The notes beneath the pieces were generated by a model. That model saw only the letters and a program-made list of their open reading frames with translations. It was not told where the DNA came from and made no database searches. Both the position numbers and the translations under genes were made by a program. From contig CABSDO010000024.1 of the NCBI GenBank assembly GCA_902476475.1, positions 1 through 21,830 of the forward strand: a DNA stretch of 21,830 nt. The letters run 5' to 3'. Below, one piece after another: positions 13,497 to 20,219 of the stretch (its first letter is position 1; the number at the start of each line of letters is the position of its first letter). This stretch comes from an uncultured Collinsella sp. GTDB lineage: Bacteria; Actinomycetota; Coriobacteriia; Coriobacteriales; Coriobacteriaceae.

Positions 13497-14153
13497 CTAC
13501 TTGCGGCCTCCGTTACGAATTTCCCAGTATTTAATGTCGTCCAACGTTTCTTGGATCCGATCCATCTTGGCATCACGCAATAAATTATCAATCTCGTCAC
13601 TGCAATCAGATCTTGTGCTTCTGCTCGATATTGACTGCGTCGTTCCTGAATCGGAGAACAGCTCGCTAAAGAACTCGCCCGGAGCTGCAACGATCGCCAA
13701 GAATCCCATTGACCAGAACAAGACACAAATCAGCCTTACAAACCAGCCATATCCGTTTTCAAAGGCAAATTGACCGCCAAAAATAACCGCTCCGCAAAAT
13801 GACGCAATGGGCATAAGCAGGTCTCCAATGAAATGCCCTGGACCGAACATAACGTAGCAAATATAAACTGAATAAGAGGGATTGACGAAAACCATAATCG
13901 AGACTGCGCTCATAGCCGCCAACACCAATAGGGGACTCTTCCAGCACAGCGAACAAGTCAATACCACAAGCCCAAGATATACAAGCACTATCCAAAATGC
14001 GATGGTTGAGGTTTTGGGAGATTCCGCCCATCCGCCCCAAAAGCCCGACACAGCATACTGCGCCGCCGCCCCATTGGATGAAACGACCGAAGCAATGTAT
14101 ACAACCATTGCTCCAAATATAAAAATTGCTATTAAATCGATTGCTTTTCTCAT
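13497..14153 (-). CDS. Polytopic membrane protein of unknown function
   Basis: A 218-aa protein with about five predicted membrane segments (near 5-25, 50-70, 74-95, 108-130 and 138-158) and a soluble acidic, Ser-rich tail (165-218) ending in an amphipathic helix. No catalytic motif or known family is recognised. The ATG at 14153 follows AGGGG; a GTG 15 nt upstream lacks a ribosome site. It lies upstream of the zinc-ribbon gene on the same strand and may be cotranscribed with it. The reading frame stays open beyond its TAG stop. It has AT-rich codon use compared with flanking housekeeping genes. Confidence 0.65.
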   Translation of the reverse strand: MRKAIDLIAIFIFGAMVVYIASVVSSNGAAAQYAVSGFWGGWAESPKTSTIAFWIVLVYLGLVVLTCSLCWKSPLLVLAAMSAVSIMVFVNPSYSVYICYVMFGPGHFIGDLLMPIASFCGAVIFGGQFAFENGYGWFVRLICVLFWSMGFLAIVAAPGEFFSELFSDSGTTQSISSRSTRSDCSDEIDNLLRDAKMDRIQETLDDIKYWEIRNGGRK

Positions 14154-14570
14154 TTTACCCCTATCCACAAATATCGCTTTTTTCTAGCGTCCTATAGTCT
14201 TTTGGCCGCTATTGGCTACTTTGTTTAGATTTTGGCCTCCAGCAGACATGAAAAAAGCCATACCCTAACGGCGCTCACGACAAAGACCGCTTGCCCACAT
14301 CAAGTCAAAATGAATCACGGTCAACCGAAGACAGTGACATACCCATATCCTTCGCTTGGCCTCTAGCATCGATCACTTGTCACTTAACCTAAGTCTTTCC
14401 AGAAGCCAATGGCGACCGGATAACGTTGGCTTGAAGCTCGCTGACAAGATTAACGAAATCACCGGGTGTCCAAATTAAATCGGGCACCCGGCTACCAGTA
14501 TCCTTATATTTTTACGGCCCAGCCATGCATTTCAGTCATCAATAAACACCGTATCGCTATCTAATGCAGC
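14154..14570. other. 417-nt region with gene relic and hairpins
   Basis: It holds the zinc-ribbon relic (14278-14340), a weak terminator-like hairpin with TTTTTT on the minus strand (about 14251-14273), AGCCAA/TTGGCT arms (14403-14431) and a 10-bp stem CCGGGTG...CACCCGG (14462-14491). The last lies about 80 nt behind the stop of the gene at 14571. No intact gene is seen. Confidence 0.5.
14278..14340 (-). pseudogene. Relic of a duplicated zinc-ribbon gene (5' end only)
   Basis: From 14340 downward the minus strand aligns without gaps to the first 21 codons of the zinc-ribbon gene at 13300. By hand count 42 of 63 bases and 10 of 21 residues match; the relic reads MSLSSVDRDSF-stop-LDVGKRS against MPLLPVDHEPF-H-LDAGERS. 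An in-frame TGA replaces codon 12. GAAGGATATGGGT precedes it, resembling the intact gene's ribosome region. Homology is lost after about 63 nt. It is non-functional. Confidence 0.65.
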
Positions 14571-14897
14571 CTAGACTATGCTCCTAATTGCACCCTCCGC
14601 TTGGGACAGGAGCCCTTTCATCTTTTTCTTTTGCATCCACCCGTTTACGCCCGTCAAATCGGATTCACCCAAGAGAGCATCGCCCATCCATCCCTCAAGC
14701 ACAATTTCCCTTTCGCCAAAAGCAATCGTAAAATTGCGCTGCAGCATCAGTACGCCGTCGCCCTTCGACCAACAAGGTTCACCCTTAATTAGTTTCTGTT
14801 GAAAACCGGCGCCTTCAATGATGCTCTTCCAGATCTCTAAGACTCTTGGCGTATCAATTTGACCGTGCGCGCAAATCGTTACTGTTGTCCTCGGCAT
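14571..14897 (-). CDS. Small protein of unknown function, partner of a zinc-ribbon membrane protein
   Basis: A 108-aa soluble protein. It appears as alternating strands and helices: an N-terminal TVTICAHGQ strand, EIWKSIIEGAGF helix, WSKGDGVLMLQRNFTIAFGEREIVLEGWM sheet, and a C-terminal KKKMKGLLSQAE helix. The phrase EGWMGDALLGES followed by a helix with KKK seems characteristic of a small uncharacterised family found beside zinc-ribbon proteins. This is from memory and unverified. The ATG at 14897 follows AAGGGG. It starts 13 nt after the stop of the zinc-ribbon/two-TM gene, so the two form an operon. Confidence 0.65.
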   Translation of the reverse strand: MPRTTVTICAHGQIDTPRVLEIWKSIIEGAGFQQKLIKGEPCWSKGDGVLMLQRNFTIAFGEREIVLEGWMGDALLGESDLTGVNGWMQKKKMKGLLSQAEGAIRSIV

Positions 14898-14910
14898 CTC
14901 AAGCCCCTTC

Positions 14911-15246
14911 TTATTGACCCAACTCTTGACCACAGTTCGGACAGTGCTTTGCATCTTCTATGATTCGAGTTTGGCAATAAGGACATACTTTGCCTTTGTT
15001 CCGTGTCGAATCAATATCAACAACATTCTTGGATGTATAGCGCACGCTTATAAATAGAAGCGCGCCAACAATCAGTAAAACAAATCCGATTCCAATAATT
15101 GCCAAAACCGAAAGCTCCATGCTGGTAAGAGGAGCTTTAAATGTATAACGATGAGATAGCATCGCTTTTGTTATAAGCCCGTAGACCAGCGCAAAAAGCC
15201 CCAAGCCAAGTGACAGCAATGCAACGGTTTCTTTTTTTGGTTTCAT
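14911..15246 (-). CDS. Two-TM protein with C-terminal zinc ribbon
   Basis: A 111-aa protein with membrane helices near residues 7-27 and 44-68, then a cytoplasmic zinc ribbon: C88-PY-C91 and C102-PN-C105. No enzymatic motif is present. GGAGGG lies 8 nt before the ATG at 15246. It is the first gene of a two-gene unit with the 108-aa protein. A Crp/Fnr-type box plus GATAAT lies 150-190 nt upstream, leaving a leader of about 144 nt. Confidence 0.68.
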   Translation of the reverse strand: MKPKKETVALLSLGLGLFALVYGLITKAMLSHRYTFKAPLTSMELSVLAIIGIGFVLLIVGALLFISVRYTSKNVVDIDSTRNKGKVCPYCQTRIIEDAKHCPNCGQELGQ

Positions 15247-15396
15247 TAGATCCACCCTCCAGTCAGGCAACCAACCCGTCAAATCTCGCAATCGACATGA
15301 CTCCCACCGTTCAAATTTCTAGAAAACATGGTGGCTTTAATGCCATAGCCCTCGTTTGGGCTCGAAATCAAACACGAAATTATTTAGGCAAACTTT

Positions 15397-15438
15397 ATTA
15401 TCCACACTGGAAACAAACAGGCATTAGCATTTGATAAC
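15397..15438 (-). promoter_or_regulatory. Candidate class II Crp/Fnr-type promoter of the zinc-ribbon/unknown pair
   Basis: On the minus strand the box GTTATCAAATGCTAAT (15423-15438) is followed by exactly 20 nt and GATAAT (15397-15402). This places the box centre at about -40.5, the position used by class II Crp/Fnr activators, and replaces a poor -35. The box matches box 1 of the regulator gene at 15 of 16 bases. Confidence 0.5.
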
Positions 15439-15536
15439 GCCCCTGCGGCATCTGAGCAACAACCGCACTAGCAGCAAACGGCTCAATCTGAGCAAAAAGA
15501 GGATGCGGACTGGTGAACAATTTATACTTTAATGTG

Positions 15537-15576
15537 TGCCGGGCTCGTGACAATGATGTTTGTCACGAGCCCGGCA
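15537..15576 (-). terminator. Strong hairpin behind the lipoprotein gene
   Basis: TGCCGGGCTCGTGACAA (15537-15553) pairs perfectly over 17 bp with 15560-15576, with a 6-nt loop. It is 54 nt behind the stop at 15630. No U-tract follows, so termination or transcript protection is only inferred. Confidence 0.5.
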
Positions 15577-15629
15577 TGGTATTCATCTATGGCATTCCCC
15601 ATCTTCACACGGTCGGCGTGTCTTAGCTC

Positions 15630-16016
15630 TCATTCTCTCGTGTACGTTTCGTTGTTGATAACAAGCTCATCCCCATTGAGAAAATAGAGCCTATCATCCG
15701 CCTCTTCAGCTTCCTCTTTGCTGCTGGCTTTCTTCCAATGTTGAGAGCTGATATTTCCTTGACTGCTACTTAGAACCAATGTCTCGTCTTCTTGAATCGT
15801 ATAGCGATCGCAGCTTTCCAGCCACGCACCGTTATAGGTAAAAGGAACCGAACAATCACCATTCTCATCAAATTGGAGAATTTCGTCTCCGTCGTCGTTT
15901 GCCCAAGTTCCAACAATCGACTTCTCACCACATCCAACTAGACCAATCAGCGGGACAGAAGCCGCGGCAACGGCCATTTTAATTGCTGTTCGTCTCGAAA
16001 ATAATTGTGCACCCAT
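15630..16016 (-). CDS. Small Tat-type lipoprotein of unknown function
   Basis: A 128-aa predicted exported lipoprotein. The N-terminus has a twin-arginine motif FSRRTAIKM (6-14), a hydrophobic stretch and the lipobox LVGC with C29. The mature part is about 100 residues, acidic, and starts with IVGTWANDDGDEILQFDENG, a pattern seen in small beta-barrel or lipocalin-like extracytoplasmic domains. The rest alternates short strands. No enzyme motif is seen. GGGAG precedes the ATG at 16016 by 5 nt; a longer reading to 16046 lacks one. It has its own Crp/Fnr-type promoter. Confidence 0.7.
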   Translation of the reverse strand: MGAQLFSRRTAIKMAVAAASVPLIGLVGCGEKSIVGTWANDDGDEILQFDENGDCSVPFTYNGAWLESCDRYTIQEDETLVLSSSQGNISSQHWKKASSKEEAEEADDRLYFLNGDELVINNETYTRE

Positions 16017-16057
16017 CTTTGCTCCCAACAGACAGCACCCGTACAAAAGATAATTTG

Positions 16058-16099
16058 ATTATCCCCATAAGATTATTTAGCGCATTATCATTTGATTAT
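16058..16099 (-). promoter_or_regulatory. Candidate class II Crp/Fnr-type promoter of the lipoprotein gene
   Basis: On the minus strand ATAATCAAATGATAAT (16084-16099) is followed by exactly 20 nt and GATAAT (16058-16063), the same geometry as at 15397-15438. A second palindrome, GATAAT-TTG-ATTATC (16049-16063), overlaps the -10. The predicted leader is about 35 nt. Confidence 0.5.
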
Positions 16100-16256
16100 G
16101 GTCCGACGTATCCCGAGCATAAAGAAGAGCAAATGGCTCTATTAGGCTAAATTAATCTCTTGCCGGATCGCGTCTCTTGGCGAAGCAATTGGACTATGAA
16201 CATCAAGCTGTGGCAATCGTTTGCCTCAAACAACGTAGATCGCAATGCATAAAAAT

Positions 16257-16289
16257 GGCGGTTAAGCGTACCTCCGACGCTTAACCGCC
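16257..16289 (-). terminator. Intrinsic terminator of the purine operon
   Basis: A perfect 13-bp stem, GGCGGTTAAGCGT (16257-16269) with its complement at 16277-16289, is followed on the minus strand by ATTTTTATG. It starts 16 nt after the purN stop. Confidence 0.9.
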
Positions 16290-16304
16290 AACACAAACCA
16301 ACGA

Positions 16305-17003
16305 CTAGCGCGTCGGGTCAACTGCCACCTTGCCGCTCTCCAACACGTGAACGCGGCCGTCGGCGAGCATTTGCACGACCTCGGGATACAGCACGTGCTC
16401 GATCGCGTGGATGTGCTCCTCGAGCGTGTCGACGTCCCAGCCCTCCTCAACAGCCAGCGCGCGCTGGGCGATGATGGGACCGTTGTCGTAGACCTCGTTG
16501 GCAAAATGCACGGTCACGCCGGTCACCTTGACGCCGCGCGCAAACGCATCGTCGATCGCGTGCGCGCCGGTAAAGCTCGGCAGCAGCGCCGGATGCAGGT
16601 TGACCACGCGATTGGGAAACGCCGCCAGCAGCGGTGTGTGCACCATGCGCATATAGCCGGCCATGACCACGTACTCGCAGCCGCGCTCGAGCAGCTCGTG
16701 CGCGATGATCTCGTCGGCGGCGATGGGGTCGGCATAGACATCCTTGGACAGCGTAAGCGTCTGGATACCCGCACGCTCGGCACGCTGCAAGCCCTTGGCC
16801 GAAGGACGGCTCGACACCACAAGCTCAATCGAGGCGTTGAGCTTGCCGGCGGCGATCAGGTCGATCAGCGCCTGCAGATTGGTGCCGGAACCGCTGACGA
16901 GCACGCCGATCTTGAGCGGCTCGGCGGTATCAGTGCCGGTCGGTCGGGTATACGGGTCCCAAGCCAGGACCTCGGCAGCAGCCATCTGCTCGTTAGCGCT
17001 CAT
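16305..17003 (-). CDS. purN: Phosphoribosylglycinamide formyltransferase
   Basis: Transfers the formyl group of 10-formyl-tetrahydrofolate to GAR in de novo purine synthesis. The 232-aa protein has the phosphate loop SGSGTNLQA (37-45) and the catalytic triad region: N135 and H137 in VVNLHPALLPSF, and D173 in YDNGPII. The family usually has DTGPII, so N174 is a mild variation. About 30 extra residues precede the conserved core compared with E. coli PurN. The start overlaps the end of purM by 11 bp, so the genes are translationally coupled. M7 is an alternative start. A terminator follows. Confidence 0.93.
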   Translation of the reverse strand: MSANEQMAAAEVLAWDPYTRPTGTDTAEPLKIGVLVSGSGTNLQALIDLIAAGKLNASIELVVSSRPSAKGLQRAERAGIQTLTLSKDVYADPIAADEIIAHELLERGCEYVVMAGYMRMVHTPLLAAFPNRVVNLHPALLPSFTGAHAIDDAFARGVKVTGVTVHFANEVYDNGPIIAQRALAVEEGWDVDTLEEHIHAIEHVLYPEVVQMLADGRVHVLESGKVAVDPTR

Positions 17004-18096
17004 CGGAGTACACGACCTTACCGGAGCCCTCGACGCACTCGCCCACGCGGAACGGTTTCTCGCCCAGCGCGACCAGAGCCTCGGTCACCGCGGTCTCGTC
17101 CTCGGGAGCGACGATCAGGCACAGGCCAACGCCCATGTTGAAGGTCTTGCACGCCTCGTTGGGCGCAAGCTCAGCCGTGTGCGTCACATAGGTGATGACG
17201 GGCGGAACGTCCCAGCCCATCTCGGCACCGTTGCGGGTGACCACAGCGTCGACGTCGTCGGCGAGCGCGCGGTTGAGGTTCTCGGTAATACCGCCGCCGG
17301 TGATGTGGGCAATGGCATGAACGTTGGCACCGCCGCGCAGCAGCTCCAGAATCGGCTTCACATAAATGCGCGTAGGAGCCAACAGGGCGTCAGCCAGCGA
17401 TGCGCCGCCGAGCTCCTCGAGCGGACGGCTCAGCTCCTCGGCCTTAGCGGCGGCCTCGGGCGTGCCCGGCTTGATGCCGTCGACGCCGATGACCTTACGC
17501 ACGAGCGAGTAGCCGTTGGAGTGCACGCCGGTGGAAGGAAGGCCCAGAATCACGTCGCCGGGGCGGACGTTGGCGGGATCGAGCATCTTGGGACGGTCGA
17601 CGACACCCACGGTAAAGCCGGCGAGGTCGTAGTCGGCGGGGGCCATGACGCCCGGGTGCTCGGCCATCTCGCCGCCCACGAGCGCGCAGCCCGCGAGCTT
17701 GCAGCCGTCGGCCACGCCCTTGATGATCTTTGCCATATGCTCGGCCTCGATGTGGCCGATGGCAACGTAATCCAGGAAGAACAGCGGCTCGGCACCCGAA
17801 GCCAAAATGTCGTTGACGCACATGGCAACCAGGTCCTGGCCCACCGTCTCGTGACGGTCCATAATCTGGGCGAGCACGAGCTTGGTGCCCACGCCGTCGG
17901 TACCGCTGATCAGGATCGGGTCTTCCATATCCTTGAGCGCGGCGGCCGAGAACAGGCCACCAAAGCCACCGATACCGCCGATGACCTCGGGGCGGTTGGT
18001 GTCCTTAACCATTTGCTTAATAGCGTCGACGGCGCGGCCGCCCTCGGCGGTATCGACGCCGGCATCCTCATACGTCACATGCTTGCTGTCGCTCAT
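16993..18096 (-). CDS. purM: Phosphoribosylformylglycinamidine cyclo-ligase (AIR synthetase)
   Basis: Closes the imidazole ring, converting FGAM to AIR with ATP. The 367-aa protein carries the family motifs GTDGVGTK (65-72), CVNDIL (93-98) and GAEPLFFLDY (101-110), followed by the GGGITENL segment of the C-terminal domain. Length is normal. GGAAGG lies about 7 nt before the ATG. It is 156 nt downstream of purF, with a hairpin in the gap, and overlaps purN. Confidence 0.95.
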   Translation of the reverse strand: MSDSKHVTYEDAGVDTAEGGRAVDAIKQMVKDTNRPEVIGGIGGFGGLFSAAALKDMEDPILISGTDGVGTKLVLAQIMDRHETVGQDLVAMCVNDILASGAEPLFFLDYVAIGHIEAEHMAKIIKGVADGCKLAGCALVGGEMAEHPGVMAPADYDLAGFTVGVVDRPKMLDPANVRPGDVILGLPSTGVHSNGYSLVRKVIGVDGIKPGTPEAAAKAEELSRPLEELGGASLADALLAPTRIYVKPILELLRGGANVHAIAHITGGGITENLNRALADDVDAVVTRNGAEMGWDVPPVITYVTHTAELAPNEACKTFNMGVGLCLIVAPEDETAVTEALVALGEKPFRVGECVEGSGKVVYSDER

Positions 18097-18212
18097 CTGA
18101 GCCTTCCTCTCCCACTACCGTCCGTCGCCCGGGCGCCAAACGGTGCTCATAGTTGCGTTCATTTCGGCGCGCGTCATAGCAACACACACCGCTCAATCAA
18201 CAAAACAGCAGA

Positions 18213-18255
18213 TAAAACCTGCCAAAATAAACCTGTCTCTACATGGCAGGTTTTA
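18213..18255 (-). repeat. GGGACA-type hairpin overlapping the purF stop codon
   Basis: TAAAACCTGCCA (18213-18224) pairs perfectly over 12 bp with 18244-18255, whose last bases are the purF stop codon. The minus strand continues TTTTATC after the stem, so it may act as an attenuating terminator between purF and purM. The loop holds ACAGGTTTATTTTGG, shared with 54-68 at the window start. Confidence 0.6.
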
Positions 18256-19923
18256 GGCCTCGCCGTGCTTCTCTTCCCAGCTGCGGTCGTCGTATTTCTC
18301 GACCACGGCGTCGTCGTCAAAATGCAGCGGCTTATCCAGGTTGTGGGGCTTAAAGCCCTCCATAAACTTGTCGCGGCCAAAGCTCTCGGGAATCGCCACG
18401 GGGTAGCGGCCGGTAAAGCACGCATCGCAGTAGCCGCCCTTGGGCATGACCTTCAGCAGGCCCTCGACCGAAAGGAAGGCCAGCGAATCGGCGCCGATAT
18501 ACTCGCAAATCTCGTCGACCGTCTTGTTGGCGCTGATAAGCTGCGACTGCACGTCGGTATCGATACCGTAGAAGCACGGCCAAATGACCTCGGGCGAGTT
18601 GATGCGGATGTGAATCTCCTTGGCGCCGGCGTTGCGCAGCATCTTGACGAGCTGCACCATGGTGGTGCCGCGCACGATGGAGTCGTCGATGACGACCAGG
18701 CGCTTGCCCTCGATATTGTCGCGCAGCGGGTTGAGTTTCATACGCACGCCCATGGCGCGCAACTCCTGCGTAGGCTCGATAAACGTACGGCCCACGTAGC
18801 GGTTCTTGATAAGGCCCTCGCCAAAGGGAATACCGCTCTCGTGCGAATACCCCTCCGCGGGCGGCAGGCCGGAGTCGGGCACGCCGATGACCAGGTCGGC
18901 CTCGACGGGCTCCTCGTGTGCCAGCTGACGGCCCATGTCGTAACGGCAGGCGTAGACGCTCTTGCCGTTCATGATGGAGTCGGGGCGGGCAAAGTAGACC
19001 TGCTCAAAGATGCAGTTGGCGGGCTCTTCGGCTGCAGGCACGCCCTGCTCGGATACCAGACCCTCGGCGCTGATGCGCAAGATCTCGCCGGGACGGACGT
19101 CACGGACGTACTCGGCACCCACGATGTCGAGTGCGCAGGTCTCGGAAGCAACGACCCAGCCGCCGGCGCGCGTGACACGGACGGCGGAGTCGACCGTCGC
19201 GGCGCCGTCCTGCGACGGCAGCTGCGAAACGGCTGCGGCGTCGGCCTGATCAAGACCCTCGTCCACCAGCTTGCCCAGCACGAGCGGGCGAATGCCGTGC
19301 GGATCGCGGAATGCATAGAGCGCTTGCTCGTTGATGAGCGTCATGGCGTAGCCGCCGCGCACGAGCTCCATGGTCTTGCGAATGCCCTCGCGCAGATGGC
19401 CCGTACGCTGGGTAAAGTAGCCGATGAGTTTGGTCGCGACCTCGGAATCCGAATTGGAGAGGAATGGCACGCCCAGCTCGATCAGCTGGCGGCGCAGCTC
19501 GTCGGTGTTGACGAGGGTGCCGTTGTGAGCAAGCGCGATAATGACGCTGTTGATGGTAGAGAGGTGCGGCTGAGAGGCTTCCCAGCTCTTGGCGCCGGCG
19601 GTGCCGTAGCGCACATGACCCACGGCCAGCTGGCCGGAGAGCGTCGACAGGTCGGCATTGGAGAACACGCGGTCGAGCAGGCCCAGATCCTTGCGGACCA
19701 TAACCGTGCCGCCGTCACCCACGGCGATTCCCGCCGATTCCTGGCCACGGTGCTGCAGTGCACGCAGGCCAAAGTACGTCAGTCGAGCCACGTCGCGATC
19801 GGGCGCCCATACGCCGAAAATGCCACATTCCTCATGCAGCTGGTCGGAGTCCGGATCATACGTCGACATGGTGTTCACCTGTCCCGCGGCACGCTCGGCC
19901 GCGCGGATGGTTTCTTGAGACAT
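18253..19923 (-). CDS. purF: Amidophosphoribosyltransferase
   Basis: First committed step of purine synthesis: PRPP plus glutamine to phosphoribosylamine. The 556-aa protein has an N-terminal class II glutaminase domain. Its nucleophile is C33 in EECGIFGVW, so residues 1-32 would be removed as a propeptide; M19 is an alternative start. The PRPP loop VVIDDSIVRGTT is at 410-421. C304, C450, C499 and C502 (the last two in CDACFTGRYP) match the cysteines that bind a [4Fe-4S] cluster in the B. subtilis type. About 30 residues are inserted after GIRPLVLGKL (near 220-252). GAGGGG lies 5 nt before the first ATG. Confidence 0.95.
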   Translation of the reverse strand: MSQETIRAAERAAGQVNTMSTYDPDSDQLHEECGIFGVWAPDRDVARLTYFGLRALQHRGQESAGIAVGDGGTVMVRKDLGLLDRVFSNADLSTLSGQLAVGHVRYGTAGAKSWEASQPHLSTINSVIIALAHNGTLVNTDELRRQLIELGVPFLSNSDSEVATKLIGYFTQRTGHLREGIRKTMELVRGGYAMTLINEQALYAFRDPHGIRPLVLGKLVDEGLDQADAAAVSQLPSQDGAATVDSAVRVTRAGGWVVASETCALDIVGAEYVRDVRPGEILRISAEGLVSEQGVPAAEEPANCIFEQVYFARPDSIMNGKSVYACRYDMGRQLAHEEPVEADLVIGVPDSGLPPAEGYSHESGIPFGEGLIKNRYVGRTFIEPTQELRAMGVRMKLNPLRDNIEGKRLVVIDDSIVRGTTMVQLVKMLRNAGAKEIHIRINSPEVIWPCFYGIDTDVQSQLISANKTVDEICEYIGADSLAFLSVEGLLKVMPKGGYCDACFTGRYPVAIPESFGRDKFMEGFKPHNLDKPLHFDDDAVVEKYDDRSWEEKHGEA

Positions 19924-19965
19924 GGTATCCCCTCAGAGCCTCGTTTTTTTGGCGTTACCCGCCTT

Positions 19966-19971
19966 ATTATA
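19966..19971 (-). promoter_or_regulatory. Candidate -10 box of purF
   Basis: A perfect TATAAT on the minus strand, 43-48 nt before the purF start. The -35 region is weak (TGAGGA at 17-nt spacing). A second TATAAT on the plus strand at 20031-20036 could serve the divergent gene, with a long leader. Confidence 0.45.
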
Positions 19972-20149
19972 CGCACGGCGCGACGTGCTCCTCAGCGCAT
20001 GAGCAGCGCTTTTTAAAAGCCCACCGAGCTTATAATCCGTTTTGCAGCCAAACATTTTATTGGGCAATCGCCTCGGGACCGACGATCCCGCATGCTTCCG
20101 TTGCGGCGCGTCTCGCCCGCCGTTAGGGCTTACATTGTTGCAATTGGGA

Positions 20150-20176
20150 CGTTCGTCCTGTCTTTTGGCAGGTCGG
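20150..20176 (+). repeat. Partial GGGACA-core element
   Basis: GGGACG, then CCTGTCTTTTGGCAGGT, closely follows the right half of the element at 66-82 (CCTGTCCCCTTTTGGCAGGT). It lies about 45-70 nt before the CmpB-family gene. Confidence 0.4.
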
Positions 20177-20219
20177 CGGCGTATCCTTGTAACCTAGGAC
20201 AAAGCGAGAAAGGTTCTGT

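Larger units (their letters stand above)
15247..15629. other. 383-nt intergenic region
   Basis: It contains the leader and promoter of the gene pair at 14571-15246, then a strong 17-bp hairpin at 15537-15576 behind the lipoprotein gene. No gene is seen. Short GCTCA/TGAGC repeats lie near 15481-15493. Confidence 0.5.

Noticed and set aside
16744..20016. A 1090-codon open frame on the plus strand
   Set aside because: It is the antisense shadow of purN, purM and purF, whose motifs are complete on the minus strand. Long antisense frames are usual in GC-rich genes.
20040..20219. A riboswitch in the possible long leader of the CmpB-family gene
   Set aside because: I could not recognise any known aptamer motif, and the distant TATAAT may not be the real promoter.
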